Assembly (NCBI RefSeq): GCF_003852715.1
Contig: NZ_RIAV01000001.1
Coordinates: 186,001-250,000, forward strand
Reading direction: 5' to 3'
DNA length: 64,000 bases
From: Ectobacillus antri
Lineage (GTDB): Bacteria; Bacillota; Bacilli; Bacillales; Bacillaceae_G
The notes beneath the pieces are model-generated. The model worked only from the letters and a program-made list of their open reading frames with translations, was not told the origin of the DNA and ran no database searches. Made by a program: the position numbers and the translations under genes. Of this stretch, positions 36,435 through 45,856 are shown one piece after another. Position 1 is the first letter of the stretch, and the number at the start of each line of letters is the position of its first letter.

Positions 36435-37415
36435 ATGAATATAAAAATATCTGTATTAGATCTAGCCCCCATTGTCCAAGGAGGTACGGCGGCAGACTCC
36501 TTTCGCAATACACTGGATTTGGCGCAGCATGCGGAAAAATGGGGATATAACCGGTACTGGCTGGCGGAACATCATAATATGGCTGGTGTTGCGAGTTCGG
36601 CTACCTCTGTTGTGATTGGTTATGTGGCAGGCGGCACATCTCGCATTCGTGTCGGCTCAGGCGGAATCATGCTTCCCAATCATGCACCGCTGGTCATCGC
36701 TGAGCAATTTGGTACACTTGCTTCTATGTATCCAGGCCGTATTGACCTTGGGCTCGGACGCGCGCCAGGAACAGATCAGCTTACAGCACGCGCTCTGCGC
36801 CGTGATTTGCGAAATGCTGACGACTTTCCGGAGCAATTAGAAGAATTACGTGCGTACTTTGCCGGCGATGTAGAAAATGTTCGAGCAGTACCAGGTGAAG
36901 GACTAGATGTACCGATTTGGCTTCTTGGCTCAAGTGGATTCAGTGCACGTTTAGCTGGACAACTTGGTTTACCATTTGCTTTTGCTAGTCATTTTTCGCC
37001 TGACTATACATTACCTGCTATTGAGGCGTATCGCAGTACGTTTACCCCATCACAAGTATTGGATAAACCATACGTCATGGTAGGTGCCAATGTGATTGTG
37101 GCAGAAGCGGATGAAAAAGCGCGCTATCTTGCAACATCGCAGCAGCAACAATTCCTCAATCTCATTCGTGGCCGTACAGCGCCGCTGCAGCCACCAGTAG
37201 AAAGCATGGATTATCTGTGGAGCGAATATGAAAAGGCAGCTCTTGAACGTCAATTTGGTTCAGCAATTGTTGGCAGTCGGGAAACTGTAAAAGCAAAGCT
37301 TGAAGACTTTGTGAACATGACCGGTGCAGATGAAGTGATTGCGAGCGCGCACATTTTTCATCACGATGACCGGTTACGTTCTTATGAAATGTTAGCTGAA
37401 ATTGTAAGCGGGTAA
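36435..37415 (+). CDS. Luciferase-like monooxygenase (LLM class flavin-dependent oxidoreductase)
   Basis: 326 residues of the MsnO8-type luciferase-like family: [45 protein letters not shown], then [42 protein letters not shown]. These TIM-barrel enzymes use reduced flavin to oxidise small substrates; the natural substrate is usually unknown. Codon use is GC-richer than that of the neighbouring lasso and eps genes. GAAGGTGTG precedes the start. Confidence 0.88.
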   Translation: MNIKISVLDLAPIVQGGTAADSFRNTLDLAQHAEKWGYNRYWLAEHHNMAGVASSATSVVIGYVAGGTSRIRVGSGGIMLPNHAPLVIAEQFGTLASMYPGRIDLGLGRAPGTDQLTARALRRDLRNADDFPEQLEELRAYFAGDVENVRAVPGEGLDVPIWLLGSSGFSARLAGQLGLPFAFASHFSPDYTLPAIEAYRSTFTPSQVLDKPYVMVGANVIVAEADEKARYLATSQQQQFLNLIRGRTAPLQPPVESMDYLWSEYEKAALERQFGSAIVGSRETVKAKLEDFVNMTGADEVIASAHIFHHDDRLRSYEMLAEIVSG

Positions 37416-37417
37416 AA

Positions 37418-37441
37418 ACTCTCTCACCGGAGAGTTTTTTT
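37418..37441 (+). terminator. Terminator
   Basis: ACTCTC, TCACCG loop and GAGAGT followed by seven T. Confidence 0.85.
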
Positions 37442-37485
37442 CTTTGGTATACTAGAGAGTAAGAAAGACAGCGGAGGAAGTACAC

Positions 37486-37614
37486 ATGAAAGTTCGTTAC
37501 AAATTAATTTTGCTAGCACTACTTGCTTTAGTGGTAATACGCGTGTTTGATTGGTTCGGTGTATCATCTGATGATTTTCCAGCAGAATATAAAATGCCGC
37601 AAAAGCAGGAGTAA
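37486..37614 (+). CDS. Small single-pass membrane protein
   Basis: 42 residues: MKVRYKLILLALLALVVIRVFDW is a single hydrophobic segment, followed by an acidic-polar tail (SSDDFPAEYKMPQKQE). GCGGAGGAAG lies 6 nt before the ATG. No family recognised. Confidence 0.6.
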   Translation: MKVRYKLILLALLALVVIRVFDWFGVSSDDFPAEYKMPQKQE

Positions 37615-37638
37615 TAGATTGTGAGATAGGGGGATGCT

Positions 37639-38136
37639 ATGATAGCAAAATTGCTTGCAAGAATAAAAGAAACAGAGGAGGTGCAATGGCGTAACCCATA
37701 CCTCCTGCCGTTGGCGACCGCAATTCACAACGCACGTATTACAGCGGAAAATGTGAAAGCAGCGGAAGAGCGTTTACGCAGATTTGAGCCATATATCGCG
37801 AAGGTATTTCCGCAAACCAATGGTGTTATTGAATCACCTCTTGTTACCATACCAGCTATGGAGCAGCACCTGCAAGTAAAATGGAAGTTGTTATTAAAGT
37901 GTGATAGCCACCTGTCTATCTCTGGATCAATTAAAGCAAGGGGTGGCATTTATGAGGTGCTGAAACATGCGGAACAACTGGCAGTAAGGCAGGGTATGTT
38001 GGCATTGGAAGATTGCTATTCTCGTCTAGATAGCGAAGTGTTTCGTACATTTTTCTCACAATACCGCATTGCAGTCGGCTCTACGGGGAATTTAGGACTC
38101 AGCATCGGCATAAAGGAAAAGAAACCTCTAATCTAG
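37639..38136 (+). pseudogene. dsdA: Truncated D-serine dehydratase
   Basis: 165 residues match the N-terminal part of D-serine ammonia-lyase (PLP lysine in [18 protein letters not shown]; phosphate loop [12 protein letters not shown]). The normal protein is about 440 residues; here it stops soon after the glycine loop and the PLP domain is incomplete. An N-terminal fragment, probably inactive. Confidence 0.85.
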
Positions 38137-38196
38137 AATTATCTTGATTTAGTAATGTATTAAAAATATTGTTAAATTATAATAGTTCTAGGGGGT

Positions 38197-38644
38197 ATGT
38201 TTATCATCAGGGGAGGGTATAAAACGAAAATAAAAGCAGCGACTTTGTTGCTCGGAGCAGTGGGGATGTTTACCACAGTATTTTCATCGTCTTGCTGCTC
38301 CTGTCACGGTAACAAACACACACAGTTACATTGATGCGCCGGATGCAACAGAAACAATCAGCGGTAACTACACAGTGTCCGGATGGTTTTTAGATCGGGC
38401 AGGTGTAGGAAGAGTGGAAGTATTAATAGACGGTGCTATGGTAGGAAACGCGGTATACGGCCAGCCAAGATTTGACGTACAGCAAGTATATCCGCAGTAC
38501 AACAACTTGAATGCCGGCTACCGATTTGTATTGGATACGAAAAAATTCAGTAATGGTAATCATACGCTAACAATTCGAGAGCGGGGTAAAAACAATCGAG
38601 TGGTAACGTTGTCGAACGTACCGATTGTGATTGCAAATCATTAA
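38197..38644 (+). pseudogene. Frameshifted secreted Ig-like domain protein
   Basis: The first frame encodes a signal peptide (TKIKAATLLLGAVGMFTTVFSS) and then runs out of frame at about 38285-38300. The next frame continues with LAAPVTVTNTHSYIDAPDATETISGNYTVSGWFLDRAGVGRVEVLIDG, a beta-sandwich module seen at the ends of Bacillus peptidoglycan hydrolases and enterotoxin-like proteins. No clear start codon with a good ribosome site is left. A remnant of a secreted protein. Confidence 0.65.
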
Positions 38645-38747
38645 ATACGAGTAAAAATTAATCAGTGTGACTGAATTTTTGCGTTACACTGATATTGTGT
38701 AGTTCGATGAAACTTACATAAAATACGTGTACTAAGGGGAAATTGTG

Positions 38748-39254
38748 ATGAAGACAAACAGATTATCGTTACGTCTGTTAACTTTAGAGGATGCAGCCGA
38801 TGTATGGCAGCACTTTGCAGATCCGGCAGTAACAGAATTTATGGATATTGAGCCGTGCAAAGATATCGAGACAGCTAGGGAAATCATTCGGTTTCATATG
38901 ATGGACAGTGGATGCCGATATGGTATATACAACCAAATAGGTGTATTTATTGGTACGTGCGGTTTTCACTATTTGCGCCAAAGTAAGCATAAACACATTA
39001 CTGCTGAAATCGGATTTGATTTAGCAAAGGCCTATTGGGGTAACGGCTACATGAATGAAGCAGTACAAGCTTTGATTCAGAGTGGATTCACAGAGCTAGG
39101 ATATCATACTATAGATGCGACCGTGGAACCGGGTAACAGTAGGTCAATTCGTTTACTGGAAAAGCTGGGGTTTGAGAGGGCTGAAGAAATGCAGGAGGGT
39201 TTGGTATATTTCCAGCTTAAGCGAGATAAGTGGCTGAAACGCGTAGCTAAGTAA
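38748..39254 (+). CDS. GNAT family acetyltransferase (RimJ/RimL-like)
   Basis: 168 residues. TNRLSLRLLTLEDAADVWQHFADPAVTEFM is the RimJ/RimL-type N-terminus, and AEIGFDLAKAYWGNGYMNEAVQALI the acetyl-CoA loop (motif A). VEPGNSRSIRLLEKLGFE closes the fold. Acetylates an N-terminal or small-molecule amine; substrate unknown. ATG 38748 chosen after AAGGGGAAATTG; GTG one codon earlier is possible. Confidence 0.85.
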   Translation: MKTNRLSLRLLTLEDAADVWQHFADPAVTEFMDIEPCKDIETAREIIRFHMMDSGCRYGIYNQIGVFIGTCGFHYLRQSKHKHITAEIGFDLAKAYWGNGYMNEAVQALIQSGFTELGYHTIDATVEPGNSRSIRLLEKLGFERAEEMQEGLVYFQLKRDKWLKRVAK

Positions 39255-39398
39255 AAATCGCTGGATAAGAAAGTAGATAAATTTCTACATGTTGGATATT
39301 TGGGTTTCAGGATAGTTATTGTGTTCAAGCAGTAACTGTTCAAAAAAGCCGTCTTTTTTCATTATTAAAATATGAGGAAAAAGCAGCACTATAGTAAG

Positions 39399-39426
39399 GT
39401 GAAGTGCGATAAAAGCCACACTTCAC
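39399..39426. terminator. Hairpin overlapping the lipoprotein stop codon
   Basis: GTGAAGTG and CACTTCAC arms around a 12-nt loop; it overlaps the 3' end of the minus-strand lipoprotein gene and is followed there by only a few T. Confidence 0.5.
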
Positions 39427-39860
39427 TTTATTTCCAACACAAATGCATACACCGCATCACCCTTTGAAATCTCCGGGTTCTTTTTACCAAACCAACGCAC
39501 ACTATATCCGTAATAATACACGCCTTTTTCAATCGGCGCTTGAAACTCTGACTTTTCCGCAACGGTTTCATAGTCGTAGCCGATTACATGTTTAGATAGA
39601 ATGACTTCATCAGGCTTCGTTTGATAATCAATCTGCAGCTTTATCTGTTCGCCGCCCTTTACAATGATAGGTGTTTTGCCTTTTAACAGCTCAGCCGGCG
39701 CCTCGGTGTCAGCGCATATATGCTTCCAGCAATACGAACCAACCGTTGTATCATAGGAATGTTCTCCAATCATAATGACTGCTTGGGGTGGATTCGCTTG
39801 CTTGAGCTGTTGACAAGATGTCAACAGCAACACTACAAGAAGAAAGGAAAGTCTTTTCAC
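39423..39860 (-). CDS. Putative lipoprotein
   Basis: 145 residues, GTG start with GGGGGATA upstream. The signal peptide VKRLSFLLVVLLLTSC ends in a lipobox (LLTSC). The body (IMIGEHSYDTTVGSYCWKHICADT) has two Cys that could pair, and ends with GVYYYGYSVRWFGKKNPEISKGDAVYAFVLEIK. The pattern is seen in conserved Bacillus lipoproteins of unknown role. Confidence 0.78.
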   Translation of the reverse strand: MKRLSFLLVVLLLTSCQQLKQANPPQAVIMIGEHSYDTTVGSYCWKHICADTEAPAELLKGKTPIIVKGGEQIKLQIDYQTKPDEVILSKHVIGYDYETVAEKSEFQAPIEKGVYYYGYSVRWFGKKNPEISKGDAVYAFVLEIK

Positions 39861-39896
39861 GGTGTATCCCCCTTTATATAGATGCGTAACAATCAT

Positions 39897-39999
39897 AAAT
39901 GATAGCTATCCAACTCATACTTTTCTGATAAAAGCACCCCCGTCAAATACGTCCCATTAAAAAAAAGCAAAGTGTATATAGCTTCCAAGTAATCTTCAT
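39897..39999 (-). pseudogene. Short frameshifted ORF
   Basis: From an ATG at 39999, with a good GGAGG site upstream, the frame reads MKITWKLYTLCFF and then hits a run of eight T. In the -1-nt frame it would continue NGTYLTGVLLSEKYELDSYHL to about 39897. It looks like a 34-residue small protein broken by a homopolymer slip, or a sequencing error. No family recognised. Confidence 0.35.
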
Positions 40000-40103
40000 A
40001 TCGAGTTTCCTCCCTATTTTTATGTAGTTCACGTCAAAACAGGGAGAGCTGGACGTACGACTTATCAGCAAGGTGGTCTAATTTTTATCAAATCTCTTCT
40101 TTA

Positions 40104-40598
40104 CTACAATAACTTCGCCATACTATATTCATCAACGTATTGCCCATTTATGAGAAGTGATTGCTTACGCAAACCCTCTACGCCAAACCCGACTTTCTTA
40201 TATAAAGATATGGCAGCTTCGTTGTGTTTCATGACAGTCAATTCTAAGCGTGTGATACCGACTGTTTTCGCGAAGGCTTCTGCTTCTTGAAATAGAAACT
40301 TTCCCCATCCCTTTCCAACATGTGATTGTAGTAGACCGATTGCGATATGAGCAGTATGTTTTTGTCGCGGTGCTTTACCGCCCATGAGCATTAACAAGCC
40401 AACTAATCGTTCTTGTTCTTCCACTACAAAGATATTGGCACTTTCTTGATTGAGAAAGCTTTCTATCATCTTAGTAGCTTGAACCTCTGTCATATTGCGC
40501 TCGCCTGCCCCATACAAAAGAAAATCTGTTTCTGCTTCAATGGTGGTCAGGAGTGCAGCGTAAGCTTTTGCATCTTCAAAGCGGATAGATCGAATCAT
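40104..40598 (-). CDS. GNAT family acetyltransferase
   Basis: 164 residues. RSIRFEDAKAYAALLTTIEAETDFLLYG, then IAIGLLQSHVGKGWGKFLFQEAEAFAKTVGITRLELTVMKHNEAAISLYKKVGFGVEG, the full GNAT motif A/B region with the Q-x-x-G-x-G/A-type loop. Similar to Bacillus GNATs of unknown substrate. GGAGTG lies 7 nt before the ATG. Confidence 0.87.
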   Translation of the reverse strand: MIRSIRFEDAKAYAALLTTIEAETDFLLYGAGERNMTEVQATKMIESFLNQESANIFVVEEQERLVGLLMLMGGKAPRQKHTAHIAIGLLQSHVGKGWGKFLFQEAEAFAKTVGITRLELTVMKHNEAAISLYKKVGFGVEGLRKQSLLINGQYVDEYSMAKLL

Positions 40599-40686
40599 AT
40601 ATATTCACTCCTTTGGAAATAGTATATCATGAGTTTATATTGTATTTTGAATTATTTTAAAATTGAACCAGCGAGGGGGAAAGGAA

Positions 40687-41481
40687 ATGAAAGAGATCCT
40701 TATAGAAACATTGCAGCGCATTGAACGCGAGTATGATGTGAAAATTTTGTTCGCTTGTGAATCAGGAAGCAGAGCCTGGGGCTTTCCGTCTCAAGATAGT
40801 GACTATGATGTGCGCTTTATCTACGTACATAAGAAAGAAGCATATTTAACAATTGACCCGATAGGAGTAGGCTCTAAGCGCGATGTGATTGAGCTGCCGA
40901 TTAATAATATGCTTGATGTAAGCGGCTGGGAGCTGACAAAGGCACTTCGCTTGTTTCGAAAATCCAATCCGCCGCTGCTAGAATGGCTACGCTCTGGCAT
41001 TGTATACTACGAAGCTTATTCAACGATTGAGAAAATGAAAACGATTAGCAAAGAGGTGTTCGCACCAACGTCTTGTTTGTATCATTATTTGAATATGGCA
41101 AGTAAAAACTTTCGAGAATTCTTACAGGGTGACAAAGTTAAAATTAAGAAATATTTTTACGTGTTACGTCCAGTACTGGCATCAAGGTGGATTGAGCAGT
41201 TCAATGAATTTCCGCCTTTGGAATTTCAAACCTTACTTCAGACAGTTGTGCCAGAGGGAGAGTTAAGGCAGGAAATCCATACACTGTTACAAAGAAAAAT
41301 GGCTGGGGAAGAGTTTGACTTAGAGCCAAAGATTACAGTAATCCATGATTTTTTGGAAGAGGAAATCACAAGGTTAAACGCGTTCGCGAAAACTTGTGAG
41401 GCAGATGTACCAAACTTTACAAAGCGGCTAGATAATCTGTTTAGAGAGACACTGGATGAAGTATGGGAGTCGTCACACTAA
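40687..41481 (+). CDS. Nucleotidyltransferase domain protein (YcgL-like)
   Basis: 264 residues. CESGSRAWGFPSQDSDYDVRFIYVH is the polymerase-beta-type nucleotidyltransferase site (GS...D-x-D). The family includes B. subtilis YcgL, of unknown function. The start at 40687 follows GAGGGGGAAAGG; an in-frame ATG at 40663 is weaker. Confidence 0.8.
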   Translation: MKEILIETLQRIEREYDVKILFACESGSRAWGFPSQDSDYDVRFIYVHKKEAYLTIDPIGVGSKRDVIELPINNMLDVSGWELTKALRLFRKSNPPLLEWLRSGIVYYEAYSTIEKMKTISKEVFAPTSCLYHYLNMASKNFREFLQGDKVKIKKYFYVLRPVLASRWIEQFNEFPPLEFQTLLQTVVPEGELRQEIHTLLQRKMAGEEFDLEPKITVIHDFLEEEITRLNAFAKTCEADVPNFTKRLDNLFRETLDEVWESSH

Positions 41482-41645
41482 GAGATGAAGTACTAGTGGA
41501 AGATGATATCTGTTCATGATAATATGATACAAATGAGAAATGGAGTGTGAAGTGTATGCTAGAAAGGTCGATGGAGAATACAAGGGATGATAGAAAAAGG
41601 AAGGAAGTGATGAACAAAGCCTATTAATAGAAGAGAGGTTTATAT

Positions 41646-42491
41646 ATGAGAAGAGGTAGTCTGAACAGAGAAGGATTTGAACTGCAGTATTGTATAAAAG
41701 GACAGGGATATCCTATCGTGGTAGTCGGAAGTAGTGTGTATTATCCGCGTTTGTTTGCAAAAGCGCTATACGAGAAGTTTACTTTCATTTTTTTGGATCA
41801 TAGAGGATTTGTGAAGCCAATTAGCGCTTTAAGGGAAGTCGATTGCACGTTAGAAGATATCTTGGACGATATAGAAGCGGCACGGCAACACTTGCAGCTG
41901 AAGGAATTTGCGATTTTAGGTCATTCGGGTCATGCTTTTATGGCGCTTGGCTATGCAAAAAAGTATCCTCAGTATGTGCAAAGAGTAATTTTATTGAACA
42001 CTGCCCCAACTAATAGCCAAGAAAGACAACAGGAAAGCTTTTCTTTTTTTAATAAAACAGCTAGTAAAGAGCGGAAGGCACAGTTCGAAAAAGAAATTGC
42101 TTTTTTGGAACAGGATATTAAGCAGGATCCAGAGAGACGATTTGTTCATATGTGTATTCGTATGGGAGCGCATAGCTTCTATGATTACGCTTTTGACGGT
42201 TTGTATTTATGGGAAGACGTAAATACGAATATGAAAATCATTGACTATTTATGGGGAGACGCATTTGCGAAGCTCAACTTAATCGATTCTCTTCACAATG
42301 TTACAAAGCCTGTGTTTATCGGCTTAGGACGGTATGATTATTTAGTAGCCCCTGTTTCCTTGTGGGATTCTGTTGATGAGAATAACAACGTCAAGAAAGT
42401 GATTTTTGAATACAGTGGACACAATCCAATGTTGGAAGAGCCAGAAGTGTTTTATAAAGAATTGGTACAATGGATGAGTGAAAAGCTATAA
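41646..42491 (+). CDS. Alpha/beta hydrolase
   Basis: 281 residues. The oxyanion strand FIFLDHRGF, the nucleophile elbow LGHSGHA and the C-terminal YSGHNPMLEEPE (catalytic His) are all present, so the triad is complete. It resembles proline iminopeptidase/haloperoxidase-like hydrolases; substrate unknown. GAGAGG precedes the ATG. The 164 nt before it hold only a doubtful 23-codon frame. Confidence 0.85.
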   Translation: MRRGSLNREGFELQYCIKGQGYPIVVVGSSVYYPRLFAKALYEKFTFIFLDHRGFVKPISALREVDCTLEDILDDIEAARQHLQLKEFAILGHSGHAFMALGYAKKYPQYVQRVILLNTAPTNSQERQQESFSFFNKTASKERKAQFEKEIAFLEQDIKQDPERRFVHMCIRMGAHSFYDYAFDGLYLWEDVNTNMKIIDYLWGDAFAKLNLIDSLHNVTKPVFIGLGRYDYLVAPVSLWDSVDENNNVKKVIFEYSGHNPMLEEPEVFYKELVQWMSEKL

Positions 42492-42501
42492 CAAGGTTGT
42501 T

Positions 42502-42540
42502 AAGCTCTTGCCCTAAGTGGGTGAAGAGCTTTTTCTTTTT
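42502..42540 (+). terminator. Terminator
   Basis: AAGCTCTT, 14-nt loop and AAGAGCTT followed by TTTCTTTTT. Confidence 0.85.
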
Positions 42541-42562
42541 GGGAAAAATATAAAAAACAGTA

Positions 42563-42593
42563 TTGACCTTCACGTTACGTCAAGGTGTACATT
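42563..42593 (+). promoter_or_regulatory. MerR-type promoter with palindromic operator
   Basis: TTGACC (42563-42568), a 19-bp spacer and TACATT (42588-42593). The long spacer is characteristic of MerR-activated promoters. A 21-bp palindrome with a single mismatch (ACCTTCACGT-T-ACGTCAAGGT, 42566-42586) lies inside it. The downstream gene would thus be autoregulated. Confidence 0.7.
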
Positions 42594-42615
42594 GAAATTG
42601 TCAGGAGGTGCTGAT

Positions 42616-43380
42616 ATGGAATATACAGTGCAAAAGCTAGGGCAATTGGCAGGGGTGAGTACACGCACGCTTCGATATTATGATGAAATTGGCATTCTGA
42701 AGCCGGCCAGAATCAATTCGTCAGGATATCGAATTTACGGGCAAGAAGAAGTGGACCGTTTACAACAGATTTTATTTTACAAAGAGCTTGGCGTGGGGCT
42801 CGAACAAATTAAAGATATTCTTTGCGATCCTGCCTTTGACGCCTCAGCGGCACTACAAACACATTACAACGAACTTCTTGACAGGAAAAAGCAGCTAGAA
42901 AGACTTATTGCAAACGTGGAAAAAACGATAGCTGCGCAAAAAGGAGAGGTTATCATGTCAGATCAAGAAAAGTTTGAAGGCTTTAAAAAGCAGATGATAG
43001 AAGAAAATGAGAAGAAATACGGAAAAGAAGTACGTGAGAAGTACGGAGATATCACAGTTGAGAAATCAAATAGCATCGTAAAGAATATGACAAAGGAACA
43101 ACACGAGGCGATTACACGCCTTGGTGAAGAGGTAAATGAAACGTTGCGCCTTGCGATGCAAGCAGGTGACCCAGCGGGAGAATTGGCGCAAAAGGCAGCT
43201 GATTTGCATAAGCAATGGATTAGCTTTTACTGGGGACATTACAGCAAGGAAGCACATATGGGGCTGGCGCAAATGTATGTAGATGATGAGCGTTTTACAG
43301 CCTATTACGACAAAGTACAGCCGGGTGCGGCGTTGTTTTTACGAGATGCCATTGCGGTATATACAGGTATGAAAGCATAA
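42616..43380 (+). CDS. MerR regulator with a TipAS ligand-binding domain
   Basis: 254 residues: N-terminal MerR HTH (YTVQKLGQLAGVSTRTLRYYDEIGILKPARI), coiled-coil dimer helix (about 75-110) and a C-terminal TipAS domain (KFEGFKKQMIEENEKKYGKEVREKYG...MAQMYVDDERFTAYYDK). Such regulators bind drugs and activate resistance genes. AGGAGGTG sets the start at 42616. An internal in-frame ATG (42955, residue 114) has its own AAGGAGAGG site and would give a 141-residue TipAS-only protein, as for TipA in Streptomyces. Confidence 0.88.
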   Translation: MEYTVQKLGQLAGVSTRTLRYYDEIGILKPARINSSGYRIYGQEEVDRLQQILFYKELGVGLEQIKDILCDPAFDASAALQTHYNELLDRKKQLERLIANVEKTIAAQKGEVIMSDQEKFEGFKKQMIEENEKKYGKEVREKYGDITVEKSNSIVKNMTKEQHEAITRLGEEVNETLRLAMQAGDPAGELAQKAADLHKQWISFYWGHYSKEAHMGLAQMYVDDERFTAYYDKVQPGAALFLRDAIAVYTGMKA

Positions 43381-43384
43381 AGTG

Positions 43385-43413
43385 AGCCCCTGTTTAGAGA
43401 ACAGGGGCTTTTT
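43385..43413. terminator. Terminator
   Basis: AGCCCCTGTT, short loop and AACAGGGGCT followed by TTTT, after the TipA-like gene. Confidence 0.85.
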
Positions 43414-43485
43414 GTATGTGTAACTTCTTGTATCCACATGAATTAGAGTATATAACCATTACAATTACTAAAAACAGAGTAATGT

Positions 43486-44469
43486 TTATTTAGCCCCCAC
43501 TAATTCTTCGGCTGTTCGAACAAACATGCTTCTACCAAAAGAATGAACCCCCTTAAATGGAATGCGTGCTTGTTTACAGCACTCCGTCGCCCAGTAGGTT
43601 GCATCGTGTGAGATGTGCTGCAGCATAAAAACAGCAGCATCCGCTTTATAAAGAGAAGCTTGCATAGAAGCTCTAGGTTCATCGCCGCTTAAGAACAAAA
43701 ATTGACCACCGCGGCTGACGACTTCTCGTTCAAAGGCTGCGCGTTCTGGTTCAAAGCCAAGCATTAGAATGGTTTTGCCTGCCAGTGTTTTTTCTACTTC
43801 TTTTTTTTCTTTTTTCTCTTGCTTCTCAATTCTAACGGTATGTTTTATACAGGGAATTTCTGAAATATCGTATTTCCAGACAATCCGTTTCATGTTGGGA
43901 TTGCTTTTGAGGTAGGCTACATCAATTACGTCACCGGATTTAATATCCAAATCTTTAATGTCTTTTTCAGGAAGCATAATGGTTTGAGGCGCTTCGTCAA
44001 TTTTAATGAGTTTGCCATCGGCCTGTTTGTTGGTCACAAAAGAACGTAAGCTTGGATCATATTCAACGATGCAGTAATTGAGCTCTATCCGCTCTTTATT
44101 TTCTTGTCCCATCGCTTGGGCGAGTGTGTATAAATAACGAGGCGATTCACTGTTATCATCAATTCGTTTTGCATGAATGAGGTCGCCGTGAGAGAGGTTG
44201 AACTGCCTGACGATGTATTCTGGGACGAATGCGGAGAGTTCCGGAAGTAGGCCGCCGCGTAGCTGTCGCTCGAAACGATATACGGGCGATACCTTATGAG
44301 GTTGGGGATTAGTTTCCATAATAAGAGGTTGAGGTAAAGCAAGTAGGGCATGCAAAAAATGAAAATAGGCGTTTATTTCTTTTTCAACACAGCTTATATT
44401 GTCCGGATTTAGGTGCTGCAATCGCTCTTGCATAGCTTGTGCTGTTTTTTCAAACAGTTCCTGTTGCAT
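43486..44469 (-). CDS. DUF2325 domain protein
   Basis: 327 residues. The C-terminal 100 (TILMLGFEPERAAFEREVVSRGGQFLFLSGDEP...ADAAVFMLQHISHDATYWATECCKQARIPF) match DUF2325, a Rossmann-like domain of unknown function. A charged linker (KKEKKEVEK) separates it from an N-terminal part with a LSHGDLIHAKRIDDN beta domain. GGGGAACG precedes the ATG. Confidence 0.78.
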   Translation of the reverse strand: MQQELFEKTAQAMQERLQHLNPDNISCVEKEINAYFHFLHALLALPQPLIMETNPQPHKVSPVYRFERQLRGGLLPELSAFVPEYIVRQFNLSHGDLIHAKRIDDNSESPRYLYTLAQAMGQENKERIELNYCIVEYDPSLRSFVTNKQADGKLIKIDEAPQTIMLPEKDIKDLDIKSGDVIDVAYLKSNPNMKRIVWKYDISEIPCIKHTVRIEKQEKKEKKEVEKTLAGKTILMLGFEPERAAFEREVVSRGGQFLFLSGDEPRASMQASLYKADAAVFMLQHISHDATYWATECCKQARIPFKGVHSFGRSMFVRTAEELVGAK

Positions 44470-44645
44470 GATCGTTCCCCTCTTTCCCTATTTTTTATAT
44501 ATATTATACGATATAGGCGGCAACACGTGGGATTATGCATGAAATTTTACATAAGAAGCAAAAAGGGAATATTCGCCTTTTTGTGGAATGTGTTTGATAG
44601 CATCGAAGAAACTCCTCATGAGATGATATGAAGGGGGAAATAGGT

Positions 44646-45854
44646 ATGCAAAGACAGCAGTTAAAAGTGAATGCAAGCAGATTGCGCAGTGAATTGGAGC
44701 GTTTCGCCGTGTTTGGAAAAACGGAGAACGGGGGCGTAACTAGATTAGCATTATCGAAGGAAGATCGGGCGGTGCGTGATTATTTCCGGACCTGTTGTGA
44801 GGAGCTGGGCATGGAGGTTAAGATCGATGATATGGGCTGTATGTATGCAGTACTGCAGGGAAGTGAAGAACGACCCCCGGTTGTGACTGGCTCACATCTT
44901 GATACAGTAAAAAAAGGGGGACGTTTTGACGGTGTTCTTGGTGTTGTTGCAGGTCTTGAGGTCGTGCGAACGTTGGTAGAAAACAAGATGAAGCCAAAGG
45001 CACCAATCGTGATAGCCAACATTACCAATGAAGAAGGGGCAAGGTTTGAACCGTCCATGATGGCGTCTGGTGTGTTATCTGGTAAATTTAATAAAGCAGA
45101 GATGCTACAAAAACGAGATATAAGCGGTATTACGTTCGGCGAGGCGCTTCATGAGAGTGGCTACGAGGGAGACATTAGAAATCGTTTAGCAGAAGCGGAA
45201 GCATTTGTAGAACTTCACATTGAGCAGGGCCCTATACTTGAACAGGAAGGTCTTTCTATTGGTGTGGTCGAATGTGTAGTCGGTATGGTCTGTTATGAAT
45301 TGACGGTGTGGGGCGATTCTAATCATGCAGGAACAACGCCGATGCGTATGCGAAAAGACGCACTGTTCGTAGCGAATGATCTCATGCAGGAGATTCGGAC
45401 GAAGCTTGGGCGTATTGACCAAGACCTTGTATTTACTATGGGACGAATGAATGTGTATCCCAATATACATACGGTTATCCCTAATAAAGTTATATTTACG
45501 CTGGAGGCGCGTCACAAAGATCCGGCTATCATTAAACAGGTTGAAGATGTTATCGCCGGTCTTCATGTAGAAGTAGAAGCTCGTAAGCTATGGAGCCGTG
45601 ATACTGTTTGGTTTGATAAAGATGTATGCAACGCGGTTCAGCAAGCGACAGAAAGCTGTGGTTATTCTTATAAACGAATGGTAAGCGGGGCAGGGCATGA
45701 CGCACAGTTTTTGGCAAGCTATGTGCCAACTGCGATGATTTTTGTGCCGAGCGTTAATGGGAAAAGTCATTGTGAGGAAGAATACACGCCATGGGAAGCT
45801 TGTGAGAAGGGTGTAAATGTACTTCTTGAAACGATTTGGCAATTGTCACAATAA
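44646..45854 (+). CDS. M20-family amidase/hydantoinase (N-carbamoyl-L-amino acid or allantoate amidohydrolase)
   Basis: 402 residues. Metal ligands are visible in GSHLDTVKKGGRFDG and NEEGARFEPSMM; SIEQGP-like HIEQGPILEQEG and the dimer lid motif GDSNHAGTTPM are conserved. The family hydrolyses N-carbamoyl amino acids, ureidoglycine/allantoate or similar amides with Zn or Mn. The in-frame ATG at 44628 overlaps the ribosome site (GAAGGGGG), so 44646 is the start. Substrate cannot be assigned. Confidence 0.85.
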   Translation: MQRQQLKVNASRLRSELERFAVFGKTENGGVTRLALSKEDRAVRDYFRTCCEELGMEVKIDDMGCMYAVLQGSEERPPVVTGSHLDTVKKGGRFDGVLGVVAGLEVVRTLVENKMKPKAPIVIANITNEEGARFEPSMMASGVLSGKFNKAEMLQKRDISGITFGEALHESGYEGDIRNRLAEAEAFVELHIEQGPILEQEGLSIGVVECVVGMVCYELTVWGDSNHAGTTPMRMRKDALFVANDLMQEIRTKLGRIDQDLVFTMGRMNVYPNIHTVIPNKVIFTLEARHKDPAIIKQVEDVIAGLHVEVEARKLWSRDTVWFDKDVCNAVQQATESCGYSYKRMVSGAGHDAQFLASYVPTAMIFVPSVNGKSHCEEEYTPWEACEKGVNVLLETIWQLSQ

Positions 45855-45856
45855 GT

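Noticed and set aside
41556-41627. A 23-codon frame (MLERSMENTRDD...) before the alpha/beta hydrolase
   Set aside because: No ribosome site and no sign of conservation; too short to support.
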